Shown here one piece after another: positions 54,001-64,000 of a DNA stretch of 64,000 nt. Below the pieces are notes generated by a model that was not told the origin of the DNA, did not search any database, and saw nothing but the letters and a program-made list of their open reading frames with translations. The position numbers and the translations under genes were made by a program. Source of the stretch: Paracyclopina nana (Eukaryota; Arthropoda; Copepoda; Cyclopoida; Cyclopettidae); the NCBI GenBank assembly GCA_019096065.1, contig JAGUCH010000002.1, forward strand, positions 1,376,501 to 1,440,500, given 5' to 3'. The stretch's first letter is position 1; every line of letters begins with the position of its first letter.

Positions 54001-57000
54001 ATGAACGCATTTCAAATATGGATCACTTGTGCCTGAAACGTTGCTAATGATATAAAGGTTGCGTGACTCCTTTCTTGGGAGTTTGCGCTGAAGTTGCGCC
54101 ACTTTAGTTTTAAATTGGGCTTTGCTTACGGAGGCTCTGGTAGTAATGATTTTTGCCGCCAGGAGGAGCTGATGATACCCCAACTGATAGCAGCGTAAGC
54201 TAAGCAGGCTGAAAATTGAATTTCGATCTGTTTCTGCTTGCACCCGCCCCACTACTAGCCCCGATCTAAAAATATGGAACCTCCGATCAATTTTAAAGCA
54301 ACCAGATTTGATTTATTTCAACTACTTCTCTAATATTTTAGTCTTCTAATTTTTGAAAAGCAAGTTTTAATCTACTTTTGTAGTCATTTTATGGGCATAT
54401 TGAGTAATAATTGCATGCTTTGTAGGACAATTTGCCCAAGAAAATCAAGCTTGAGACACGGTGGAGCTTTCTGGAAAAGGCAGAAAATCTCTCATTTCTT
54501 GACAAGAACGCCAAATATTGAATTTTTAAAAGTCAAAAAGCCAAATGATAACGATTATGTGACAAACTAGTTGAAGCGACTTTGAAAAAGAATCGGAGGT
54601 TACTCCTAATGCCATCTTTTTTACTATATTCGGAAAAATGTAACTACACCGTGAGCAAAGCCCAATTCATAACAAAGTCAGCTGATTCTTCGTTGTGCGA
54701 ATCGGCGAATGACGCGCGTCACCGCGGAAAAGCGAGATTGAAGCAAATAAAAGTGACCTAAAGTTTTGTGCCAAATGTAGGTAAGCCAATTATGTGTTTT
54801 TCTTACGCGAGTTTCAATGCTGGCTTTTGGGTTTGTTATGGGAGCTAAAGCTCGAACCATAAGTGTTTCCAGATGGGCTTTTGCTCTACTAGTGATGGAA
54901 CGAGTCGGAAAAATTGGGTTCGAGCGAGTTCCGAGGTGCTGAAACTTTTTCCGAGTGAGTTCGAGTTGCCTTTAATGGAAAACGAGCTCGGTCGAGTTAG
55001 CAATTTTCAAAATCCGAGTTACTTCGAGTTTCAAGCATTGCTTCATAACCTGCAGTAATTTGATTTTTATAATATTTTAGCTACAAAATTAATGTTTAAG
55101 AAAACTTTTATCATGTACTGCCTATATTCAGAGTCTAAATGATCACTTTCTTCTGAATGTTTAGCAGTTTCACTTTGAACTTTCAACTTTGGCCAAATTT
55201 TTCGTTATGTAGCTCCAGCTCGTTTGACTTTCGAGTTCGCCAAAATTGCTTCCGAGTTTTCCGAGTTCTCCCGAAATAATTTTCGAGCGAGTTCGAGTTA
55301 TATGCTTATGTAGTCCGAGTCGAGTTAGCCTTTCGAGTTACCGAGTCGAGTTCAAACTCGTTCCATCACTATGCTCTACGCTACAGGGTAACTAATTTGG
55401 AACACTTTACCTAGTAAAAGTAAAAATGCCCCATTAACTGTTCCAAATGGATTCAGCTGTTGTCCTTACCCTATAACGTTAGAGGAATTTCTGGAACTCT
55501 AGCATAAATGACGCCAAGTCATTTGAACTCAGCGCCATCTAGTGCAGTCAGCTTGACTAATAAGCATCTAAGTTGTTAATTACCAAACATACTTTGTTAG
55601 TCCTTTAAAAGTATCTCTGTCCTGAGTCTAAGGTTGGAAAGTCTAGGTTGGAAAGTCTAGATTGCAGAAAATCTAGGTGCAAAAGTATTTTTTAACTTCG
55701 ATACATTTGAAGCATGGTCTGTTGACAAATAACAAATACTTTTTCCCCTCTCAATTAAGTTATTCGCGAGATTGGCTTTAAAAACATACCTCCTCTGTCC
55801 ATTGCCAAAAGATCTCTCCCTTTCACCACCAAGACTTCAAGTTTGAAGTAAGGATATTTCCTCAGTAGCTTCTTCTTCTCCTCATGCTAGAAAGCAGTTT
55901 GTTACATTTACAAATCAGTAAAAAATTTCAGCTAAGAACTTACACTCAATACTTGGGGCTCTTTCTTGGCACTCTCTTCACCTTCCACCTTTTCAATTTC
56001 CTCCAAATCTTCTTGTCCTGCCAGGGGAGCCTTCAATTCTGGATTGGTTGGCACTAAAGTTGCTGGACTTGTGGATGGACTTTCAAATCCTTCATCCTCA
56101 CTTTTGGCTCCACTTCCAAGTGACTTGAATCTCTTCCTCTTGATGACAGACTGAAAGTAGCCCATTTTGCTTACAGATTCCTCACAGCCATTGTCACTTT
56201 GCATTTTGCAAATTTGACTCTTTTTGACCTAGTACTAATTAGCAGCAAGGCCTTCCAGGCACAACTGGAGCAACTTTCCCGCATCAAATAGCATTTTCTC
56301 AAAGTAGCCCCCTTTTTTGTCACAGATGTTTCTGCTACTGAACTACAAAAGACATTATTCATTTTTTTCCCAGGGGCAGTAGGAATCTAGTTTATTTCTT
56401 TGTTGTTTCTGAGTGGTGAAAAGGTTTATTGCTTACCTTCAGATTGTTTAGAAAGCTGTGGGGCCTTTGAGCTACAATGACCTTTCTTTTGCCTGGTGGA
56501 GGTGGTGGAATGTCCATGTAGTCAAAGTTGGTCTCAATAATTGGCTTTTTGGGCCTCTCTTCAGTGGCACCAATGATAGAAATGGGCTTCAAAACCAACT
56601 GGTCATCCTCTGCAAGATTGAGAGGCATATTGCATTACTTCTGCTGCCTTGATTACCCTTGAGCATTAGTGGATGATATGTAAGCTATGCATCTCAAGCA
56701 TAACTGGATACATCCCTTTACATTTTTACTTTGAAGGGTTCTAACTTATTTACTTATGACTAAGCATGCTGATGAAAGTGCTCACTAAAAATTCTTTTTT
56801 GTTTTTACCCATTTTTCAAAGCTTTGAAATGAGCATCTCTGAAGTTTTCTTGAATTACCTGGAACTTGTTGGGCTGCACCATCAAAATGAACACTTCTAG
56901 CCTTGGAAGCTCTCTCTTCATTCCTTTTGTTCTTTTCAATTTTGGTCTCTGAAGTGCTTCTTCTCAGCTTCATTTTGGGCTTTTCAGCATCTGACTCACC

Positions 57001-57816
57001 AGCCATCTTATTGAGTCCAATATGAGAAAATGACCTCGGTGGCACTGGAGGCCCAGGCAAAGATTGAACTGGTAAATCTGGGTTCCTACTAGCTATGGAA
57101 TCAGTTGAATGAGTTCTGTCCTGCCTGCAATAATTGTTATTTATTTATGTCTTATCAATAACTGCTCCATATTATCTACCTTGAAGTGTAGTTGATTCTG
57201 CCCCTTGAAGTTGACCTTTTGACCTTTCGGGCACTCAAATTGGGAGTTGACCTGGACGCCCTAATGCGTAGGGACTCCACTGTGCTTGATTCTGACCCTG
57301 TGGAGGTCACTTTGATGATTGGCAGCTTCAAGTAACTCAGAGCCTGCCAAATAGTAAACATACTCAAAAGCACCTGGCTTTAATACAGCTATGGTTGCTA
57401 CTGCTTTTAGTAACTAGTGAGCCAAGTGTTACTCATAATCAATACCTCACTATTTTTATACACTAATGAGCAATAGCTGATATAACTAGTATTTTCTTTG
57501 AAAGTTTCATTTATTAAGTTGAAATAAGCCATTTGTTAAGGCTAAAAAATATTTGTATGATTAATTTCTGCAATTTTGGAGCATAAGCTTAAGGAGATAG
57601 AATTTTGGCCTTTTTTTATTTTACCTTATTTGTGGATATTGCCCTAAGTCCTGTCACAGCATCACTACAACAGGTGAAAAAAACAGAGGCAACTTTACTT
57701 TTTGGAGGGCTTTCCCCTCGAAAGCAATTTTCTGTCATTTTTTGGACACCAACAACAAGTTCACAAGTGTTTGGCGCAAAGCTCCTTTTTTGAAAGTTCC
57801 CAAGATAAGAGAGCAC
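51052..57816 (-). CDS. Mctp: Multiple C2 and transmembrane domain protein (MCTP), about 18 exons
   Basis: The N-terminal exons (57816-57625, 57343-57180, 57124-56859, 56609-56437, 56180-55944) encode a disordered Ser/Arg-rich region. C2A begins in exon 55886-55790 ([17 protein letters not shown]) and continues at 54032 with GTSDPYLK. C2B lies in exon 53197-52887 ([18 protein letters not shown]). C2C starts in [25 protein letters not shown]. The C-terminal region has the two MCTP membrane segments ([44 protein letters not shown]), with an acidic loop between. Aspartates of the calcium sites are present in all three C2 domains. MCTPs are ER-resident calcium sensors acting at synapses. The start at 57816 is the least certain part. 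The intron inside C2A (54033-55789) holds a transposon. Confidence 0.9.
54890..55371. mobile_element. 482-bp hAT-type MITE with 8-bp target duplication
   Basis: tagtgatggaacgagt at the left end is the perfect reverse complement of the right end, and both sides carry tgctctac (54882-54889 and 55372-55379). An 8-bp duplication and TAGTG-type ends point to the hAT superfamily. There is no transposase ORF. The interior, mainly near both ends, is packed with cgagt/actcg pentamers. Located in the large intron of the MCTP gene. Confidence 0.85.
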
Positions 57817-58224
57817 TGATAAACAAGTGTTTTTGCTCTCTTTTTACCAGAAAAGGGAGAGAGAGAGAGAAACTCGAGCTATTATTTGCTGTTTCGAGGA
57901 TGCTTTTACCCATTGGTCTCGAATTAAGTAAAATGAGAGCACTTTGTTAAAGAGCCTAATTTTGCTCAATTGTTCTGAGCAAGGGCTCATTTTGCTCAAT
58001 GCAAAATGATCTCAGCTTATTTTTAGCTACTTTTATGCACTATCAAAAAAGCTGCTTTTCAAGCAAATATTGCATTATGAAATAGGTACCCTTATGTAAA
58101 AATGTACAATATTTGGTTTCATTAGGTTAATGAAAGTAACACTTGGGTGTTGCTTTCTTTCCAGAATGAAACAGAATGAAAGAAACATTTTATTTCCACA
58201 ATTTGGATTTATGTAATTTGATGA
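57817..58224. other. Intergenic stretch between MCTP and zinc-finger genes
   Basis: About 400 AT-rich bases. Probably the MCTP promoter and the 3' UTR of the zinc-finger gene; nothing else seen. Confidence 0.4.
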
Positions 58225-60110
58225 CTAGCTAAGATTGGCAATGATTTGAGGAGTGAGGGGAACATTTGGCTGGATGTTTTGAGCTATTTTGGGGTGGACT
58301 TTTTGCAAGTGTTTCCGCAAATCGTGAGATCCTGAGTAGAGTTTGGTGCAGAAAGGACACGAAAATCGCTTCTCTCCGGAATGTCGTCGTAAATGGTCCT
58401 TCAGCTTTGTTTTTGTGACAAACTTCTTAGGACATTCGTTGCAGGCAAATGGCTTCACTCCTGTATGGATCGCCAAATGATTTTGAAGCTGCAAATGATG
58501 AGGAGTGTAAAACTAAGTCATGCATAGATCATTTAAACTGAGTAGAGTCGATACGAAAAACGGAGTCATGTCAATTTATGTCACGTCAAAATTGAGCAAA
58601 GCCATAACTGAGCTAAGTCAAAACTTGGCCAAGTCAAAATTGAGCAAAGCTATTTATGAGCTAAGTAAATACTGAGTCAAGTCAAAACTGAGTCATGTCA
58701 AAACTGAGTCATGTCAAAACTGAGTCAAGTCAAAACTGAGTCAAGTCAAAACTGAGTCATGTCAAAACTGAGTCATGTCAAAACTGAGTCAAGTCAAAAC
58801 TGAGTCAAGTCAAAACTGAGTCAAGTCAAAACTGAGTCAAGTCAAAAACTGGGTCTACTCAAAATAAAATCTAAACTACGACAGAAAAATTGAGATTTTC
58901 AATACTAAATTGTGCCAACTCAGGAGTTGAGTCTAAACTGAGTTGAAATATAACTGAGATGAGACAAAACTTAGCAAAGTGAAAACTGAGCTGGTATAAC
59001 TGAGCTGGTCAAAATGCGTTAAGCTTAAACTGAGTTCAGTCAAAATTGAGATGAACCCAGACTTTTGGTCAACTTTAAGCTCAGTCTAAACTGAGAATAG
59101 CCCAAACTGAGATGTTCAAAACTGAGGTAGTCAAAAAAACTGAGTTCAGCCTACACTGAGTTAAGTCAAAACTGAAATGGGGAAAAACAAATCTGAAGTG
59201 CAGTTGAGTATAACCAAAACCAAAGCTGAGCTGAACCAAACTGAGTTGAGCGTAGCTTGAGATTTTAGATCAAGGTTAAAATATAGTGAATACTTACCTT
59301 ATCTTTTCTTTTGAAAGTCTTGTAGCAGAATTCGCAATGGAAGTCAACTTGTTGGTCATGTGATTTAACATGGATTTGCAAAGTTCCTTGCGTGAGAAAC
59401 ATCTCTCCACAGATTGGGCACAAAAGCTCCTTTTTCAGGCCATGAAATCTCATTTGGTGGTAAGTCAAGTAGACTTTTTTGACAAACTTTTTGGGGCAAT
59501 TCTGACAATGGAAGTTGGCTGGGGCTTTTGTTTCATGCTTTTTAATCAAATGCTTTTGTAAAGAAGTGTTCAGCTTGAAGCTTTTTTTGCATAATAAGCA
59601 TAGAAAATTTTCTGAAGCTTGCTTGCTTTTTGATGGATTCATGCAAAGCTTATTCTCAATGTGAAATTGGATTCTGGAAAAACTTTTGAAACTTTCATTG
59701 CATTCATGACAAGAGAATCTTTTGTGCAAAGGCAGCAGATTCTGAGGTAAGCACACTTTGCTTTCACATGGTTCATGGCTTAAAAATTGAGTTTTGTCAC
59801 TAAAACATTTGTTGCAGTTTGAGCAGCATAAAAGGCTGTTCAAATTTGACATTTGCTCATTTTTGGGGTGGGCAACTTTGTCACAATGAAGGATTCTTTT
59901 CAAACTAGTTTTTAAAATGTCAAACTTATTGGATAAGTCTTTTGAAATCTTGGTCTCATCAATTGGTTCAGCTTTTAGCTGAATTTCACTGCCAGTCTCA
60001 GCTGAGATCTCAGCTAAAAAAGCTGAGAGTAAATCCAAACATTCCATATCAAATGGTTTGTTATGGTTTCTGTTTTTTTTTTGCGGAATTTGATCCCAAA
60101 AATCACGCAA
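58225..60110 (-). CDS. C2H2 zinc-finger protein (2 exons seen; 5' end uncertain)
   Basis: Minus-strand exon 60110-59298 and exon 58488-58225 join in phase 0. Seven or eight C2H2 fingers are visible, e.g. FLCLLCKKSFKL...HLIKKH, FHCQNCPKKF, LLCPICGEMF, FACNECPKKF and FSCPFCTKLY. One finger (FHCEFCYKTFKRKDK) is split by the intron. The last pair carries the TGVKPF/SGEKRF linkers typical of DNA-binding arrays. The N-terminal ~100 residues are acidic. No ATG opens the frame at its 5' end (the frame stays open upstream of 60110), so a further 5' exon is likely. A DNA-binding transcription regulator by family. Confidence 0.85.
58681..58852. repeat. 16-bp minisatellite containing TGAGTCA (gtcaaaactgagtcaw)
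   Basis: About ten perfect 16-base units in the zinc-finger gene intron, with degenerate copies on both sides (58,560-59,240). Every unit contains TGAGTCA, the AP-1 consensus. The last base varies T,T,A,A,T,T,A,A,A,A along the array, suggesting duplication in blocks of four. Confidence 0.9.
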
Positions 60111-60329
60111 CCTATCATTTAATGATTTTGTTTCAAGAAATGATTCGATTAAGCAAAAAACTTGAAAATTCTATATTTTTGGCACTAAATTGATTTGTGC
60201 TATGAGTAAGACTTTTTAAATGCAAAAATTGGTGCCTTAAAATAACAGCTTTTTTATAAATTGAAGGTTGTTATATCCGTTACATTGTTGATACCTTTCA
60301 AGAGAATTGCCAGTCATTAAGGTTTACTG
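60111..60329. promoter_or_regulatory. Divergent region between the zinc-finger gene and the repeat-protein gene
   Basis: About 220 bases between two outward-facing genes. It may contain the missing 5' exon of the zinc-finger gene and both promoters. Confidence 0.35.
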
Positions 60330-62793
60330 ATGCTACGTGCAATTTCACCAATTTTGACCTTTTTTCTGCTGCTTGCATCACGCGACATTTGTCATTGCCT
60401 AGAGGAAAATCATGTCAGTGCCATCATGAATTTAATCACACTTGGAGCCATTATTTTTACCCTGCTTCACTTTACTTCTGCTGCATATTACCAAGGTAAG
60501 AAAAAAATATCTTCTTAAAAAATTACTCAAATTATTGACCTTCACCTAGGTGTAATTGTGAGGCCAGACAAAAGAAAAAGCCTGAACAATATTAGAAATC
60601 AAGTGAGTAATTGAACACTTTGAGAAAAAATGGTTTTAATGCCTTGGAACTTTTTTATCATTTTTATGGCAGAGAAGCAAGCAAATCAGATTTCCCAAGC
60701 TAGCTGACACAACCACTTCAACCACCACAACCACCCCAAAATCAACCACAAGTGGTTGGACTCCAACCTTTGGAGAATGGTTGGGTGGTTTTGCTGGCCA
60801 ATTGCCTATGAACTTTTCTGATGTCCAACCAGAATTCATCATTAAGGATGGAGGTAAAAAATAGGAAATCCAACTTGTCTTCATTGTTGAAAGGTGTGTT
60901 ATTTGCAGACATTCAGGATACTAGGAAATATGGGAAACCAGACTATTACCAGAGTCCCATAGGAATTTTGACTCCCCAAGAAGAGTACTCAAATAAGCCA
61001 CTAACTTACCAAGTTTCTTACAGGGAAAAATATGTGCAGAGTCAAAACTATCAAAATGGACCTGAACAGCCATATGTAAATTCGAATTTAAGTTGGGCTA
61101 GAGCTTTGACCAATTTTGTTTCTAGGCCAATGTTTTACCATCACCACAGCCTTATGATGGAGGAGTAAAAGAAAGCAGGAATTTTCAACCTCTTTATGGA
61201 AATAATTACAACCAAGTAAGAGAGCCTCAGCCAGTTTATTATCCAAAGGGTATAGAAAGGTGAATCACAAGCACTAAAGTTTGTTTGAATTGTTCTCTGA
61301 TAGTTACTTGATTTAGGTATCCATTCAATTCTAATGTTGGAGGCCAAGGTAACTACCCTGGAAGACATGCAGAGCCCTTCAGTAACAACTACAGGCCTCC
61401 AATTGGGAGTCCAAATCAGGATTTTAGAGCCCTAAATGGTCCTCCTCTTGGAAATCAAGACTATAGAGGCATCAATGGCCCTCAGAATTTTGCTTCTAGG
61501 CCTTATGAGCAAAGTAGGCCTTTTGGACCTTACAAACCATCTGGCTTTCAAATTAATGAGCCCCAGGAGAGGCCAGAGCCCCAATATCCCAACCATAGCC
61601 TGGAACAATTTGGTGACTTAACTGACTATTTGCCTGGTCCAGGTAACTAATGAAGATAAACTATAGAGAAACAAGGGATAAACCACTAGTGAATGACCTT
61701 CAGATTTTGAAGATTTCAAAGCTGGGGCTAAAGAGCCACCAAGTCCACTCCGGGATGAAGGCCAATACGATACTTATTTTAATGAAGAACATTTACCTCC
61801 TACAGCTTCGGACTCCTACAAGGAAAACCCTGAAATCCCTGAAGATCCATTCCTGTCCCCACCCAGGCCCTCTTTCTATGATCCTGGTCCTGGCAGGGAT
61901 AGGCCAGAAGGCCAGGGTCAAGGCTCTTACCCAGGATCCCCTGAAGGTCCTTATTCTGGTGGAGCTGAAGGCTATCCTGGTGGTGAAGGTGAGTACCCAG
62001 GAGATGCTGATGGTGAAGGTGAGTACCCAGAAACGTCTGGCCCTGAAGAAGGATATCCTGGAGGAGAGGAAGGCCAGTATCCAAGAGAAGAAGGCCAGAA
62101 TCCTGACCATGAAGGTCAATACCCAGCAGGTGAAGGTCAGTATCCAGGAGGTGAAGGTCAGTACCCAAGTGGGGAGGGTCATTATCCTGAAGGTCCCTAC
62201 CCTGGGGAATCAGGACCCAGGGGCCCAAGAAGAGAGCCCCGTCCTATTGATTATAGGAGCCTCCCTTTGAATCATCCCCTGAAGTGGAATGATGATGGTT
62301 TCTTCTTTGACCATGATTTCAATCCGACTCAAGGGCAACCTGTTGGCGTATCCAGGGAGAAACCAGGATCTTTCTTTGAAGATTTTGGTGGCTTCTATTC
62401 ACCTGAAAGTCATGATGATGACTATGGAACCGAGGGCCGAAGTGCTCAAGGCAAAGATTTTGGGGCCTCTGATGGCTTTCCTAACTTTTTCAATGGTAAA
62501 TTTGCCTTTGAGTCTTCAGAATGTATCTGAAGTAGATCTACTTATTTGCAGAAGGACAAAAGAGACCAAGACAGGCTAATAATGATCTTGATGGCTTTGA
62601 AAACTTTAATGAAGGTCAACAACAAGGAAAGCCTTTCAGGCCATCAGAGCCTTACCCAGGGCCTCCCCCTGGCACTTTCAGGCATCACAGGGCAGGCTTG
62701 ATTCCTTTGCAAAATAGAAGAGTCTTGCAGCTTTTACAACAAGCCAGGAAAAAGCCAATAGCTAGGCCTCTGACTCGACAAATCATCATTTAG
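60330..62793 (+). CDS. Gly/Pro/Glu-rich repeat protein, secreted or membrane-anchored (8 exons)
   Basis: Exons 60330-60495, 60550-60602, 60673-60853, 60909-61075, 61126-61259, 61317-61642, 61704-62495 and 62552-62793 join in frame to 686 residues. Residues ~1-22 look like a signal peptide; a second hydrophobic span (~31-50, MNLITLGAIIFTLLHFTSAA) may anchor it in the membrane. A Thr-rich stretch follows, then Pro/Asn/Tyr-rich sequence. In exon 7 there is a run of EGQYPGG-like heptapeptides (about residues 425-515). The C-terminus is Arg-rich. No known family; composition resembles extracellular matrix, cuticle or adhesive proteins. The intron 61076-61125 is only 50 bases long. Confidence 0.75.
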
Positions 62794-62847
62794 TTAGATT
62801 TCTATGAATTAGCACAGTAATTTGTATGAAATAAACAACCATCTTTT

Positions 62848-63441
62848 TTATGAATCTGGAAGGCTCCAAGTTGCCACCAAGTCTTTAGTGCTCAAATGCT
62901 CATACCTGGTGGCTTTGCCAAATCCCCACACCTTTAAAGTTTGGTTGCACTCTTCTTGAATGTGCTGAACTTGTTCAAAAGTCAGCTGATACCTCCATTT
63001 GTTCATTGTGAGGTCAGGACTAGAATAGACAACATGGTGGTTCACAATAAGGGCTTTTTGAGGCTTCATGGCTTCATCTATTTTCTGCTGAGTTTCTGGC
63101 TCTAAGCCAACCCCAAGAAAGGTCATCATCTGCTCTGTGACATTCTGCATGTTTATGATCAAATCTTCATACCTCACAACCCTAAATTAAGATAAAAGTT
63201 GCCTTGAAAAATTTCAAAAAAAGGTGGTAAGTCTTACATGAACTTGTTTGGAAAATTGAGGTGCAAATATCTTGCTGCATGGTAGTCTTCAAGGTCAAAA
63301 TCACAGAGACTCTTTGGGTCTATGCAATTGGCATTAGTCACACACCATTCATGAAACTTTCTAGATGCTATCACAGCTCTTGGGTCTCTGATCAAGTAGA
63401 TGATTTTGATGTTTTCATCCTTAAACAAAGGCTCTAAAGTA
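62848..63441 (-). CDS. Carbohydrate sulfotransferase, 3' part (2 exons; 5' end missing)
   Basis: Minus-strand exons 63441-63238 and 63181-62848 join in frame to ~179 C-terminal residues. IYLIRDPRAVIASR is the 3'-phosphate (PAPS) binding motif of Golgi carbohydrate sulfotransferases of the CHST1/CHST2 type, and VVRYEDL fits the family C-terminal region. The 5'-phosphosulfate loop should be in upstream exons at higher coordinates; none is recognisable up to the window edge, so the gene probably continues beyond it. Confidence 0.8.
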
Positions 63442-63639
63442 CTGTCACAAGAAAACTGCTTGTTTAGGAAATTGAGCTAGTACTTTTAAGTGTTGGTGAA
63501 GTATAGTTTTGCCTAACTCGGTTCTTAATTACTTATGGATGAGTATACTTGGCTATTTTGATTGCATGAACTCAGGAGAACTAATTGCTCAGAGTGTTTT
63601 TTTAGATCAAATAAGAGCATTTTTGTCGAAATTTTAGTC

Positions 63640-64000
63640 GAAATAGGTAGGTACAATGAGCATACTTTTGTGTTCTAAGCATACTTTTGTGTTCTAATCA
63701 TACTTTGGTAATCTGAGCATACTTTTGTGTTCTGAGTGCTATTTTGTATATTGAATACTATTTTGTATATTGAGTACACTTTTAGTTCTGAGCACACTTT
63801 TGTGTTCTGAGTACACTTTTGTGTTCTGAGTACACTTTTGTGTTCTGAGTACCCTTTTGTGTGCTGGGTGCTATTTTGTATATTTAGTACACTTTTAGTT
63901 CTGAGCAATCTTTTGTGTTCTGAGCACACTTTTGTGTTCTGAGCACACTTTTGTGTTCTGAGCACACTTTTGTGTTCTGAGCACACTTTTGTGTGCTGAG
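63640..64000. repeat. ~19-bp minisatellite (ttttgtgttctgagcacac), runs off the window
   Basis: Tandem units of 18-20 bases, with some tatattgagtac variants, from about 63,660 to the window end. It probably lies in an intron of the sulfotransferase gene. The open frame on the minus strand here is only a product of the repeat. Confidence 0.85.

Noticed and set aside
58681-58852. CRISPR-like array, considered because of regular short repeats
   Set aside because: Units are head-to-tail without unique spacers, in a eukaryotic intron.
61793-62228. Minus-strand frames over exon 7 of the repeat protein
   Set aside because: Shadows of the EGQYPGG repeats.
63675-63986. 103-codon minus-strand frame with CSEHK repeats
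   Set aside because: Translation of the 19-bp minisatellite at the window end.

Overview
This window is animal nuclear DNA, most likely from an arthropod and probably a crustacean (inference). It has compact multi-exon genes with many 50-80 bp introns. The families present are protostome or arthropod in character: a CBM14 (peritrophin-A) chitin-binding protein, a divergent ionotropic receptor (IR), a GNBP-type GH16 protein with two CBM39 domains, and a trypsin-like protease. Splice sites are GT-AG, with two good GC-AG cases. Short minisatellites and small inverted-repeat transposons are frequent.

Layout. 1-3,099: no gene seen. 3,100-6,924 (+): secreted CBM14 protein on one long exon. 7,544-11,411 (+): collagen prolyl 4-hydroxylase alpha subunit, whose second intron holds a complete six-exon GT11 fucosyltransferase-like gene on the opposite strand (10,140-8,720). 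11,566-14,222 (+): type II membrane protein with two LNR modules and a kelch-like ectodomain. 14,385 onward (+): ionotropic receptor, cut two codons before its stop by a 23,197-bp LTR retroelement (16,828-40,024, minus strand). 40,588-40,090 (-): small secreted protein. 42,536-43,955 (+): serine protease. 46,779-44,065 (-): GH16/CBM39 protein. 47,218-47,729 (+): DYNLT2B (TCTEX1D2). 47,919-50,957 (+): conserved-looking 956-aa protein of unknown function. 57,816-51,052 (-): MCTP, three C2 domains and two membrane segments. 60,110-58,225 (-): C2H2 zinc-finger protein. 60,330-62,793 (+): Gly/Pro/Glu-rich repeat protein. 63,441-62,848 (-): 3' part of a carbohydrate sulfotransferase.

The most unusual object is the retroelement. 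Its two 926-bp LTRs look identical by eye, it has a 4-bp target duplication (ACGT) and a primer-binding site matching a tRNA-Thr 3' end. On the minus strand it carries an extra ORF ahead of a gag-like ORF, a small two-TM ORF, a retropepsin region, Ty3/gypsy-type RT-RNase H-integrase, and an 853-aa integrase C-terminal extension. Farther 3' lie an unidentified ORF and an envelope-like glycoprotein next to the 3' LTR. Between pol and env, on the opposite strand, are at least two small spliced genes with their own poly(A) signals, each encoding a Thr/Pro-rich segment, one TM helix and a basic tail. One of these has strikingly GC-rich exons. The minus-strand ORFs are broken mainly by +1/-1 shifts although the LTRs match. 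Either a defective copy was moved in trans, or the assembly keeps indel errors in a repeat that could not be polished.
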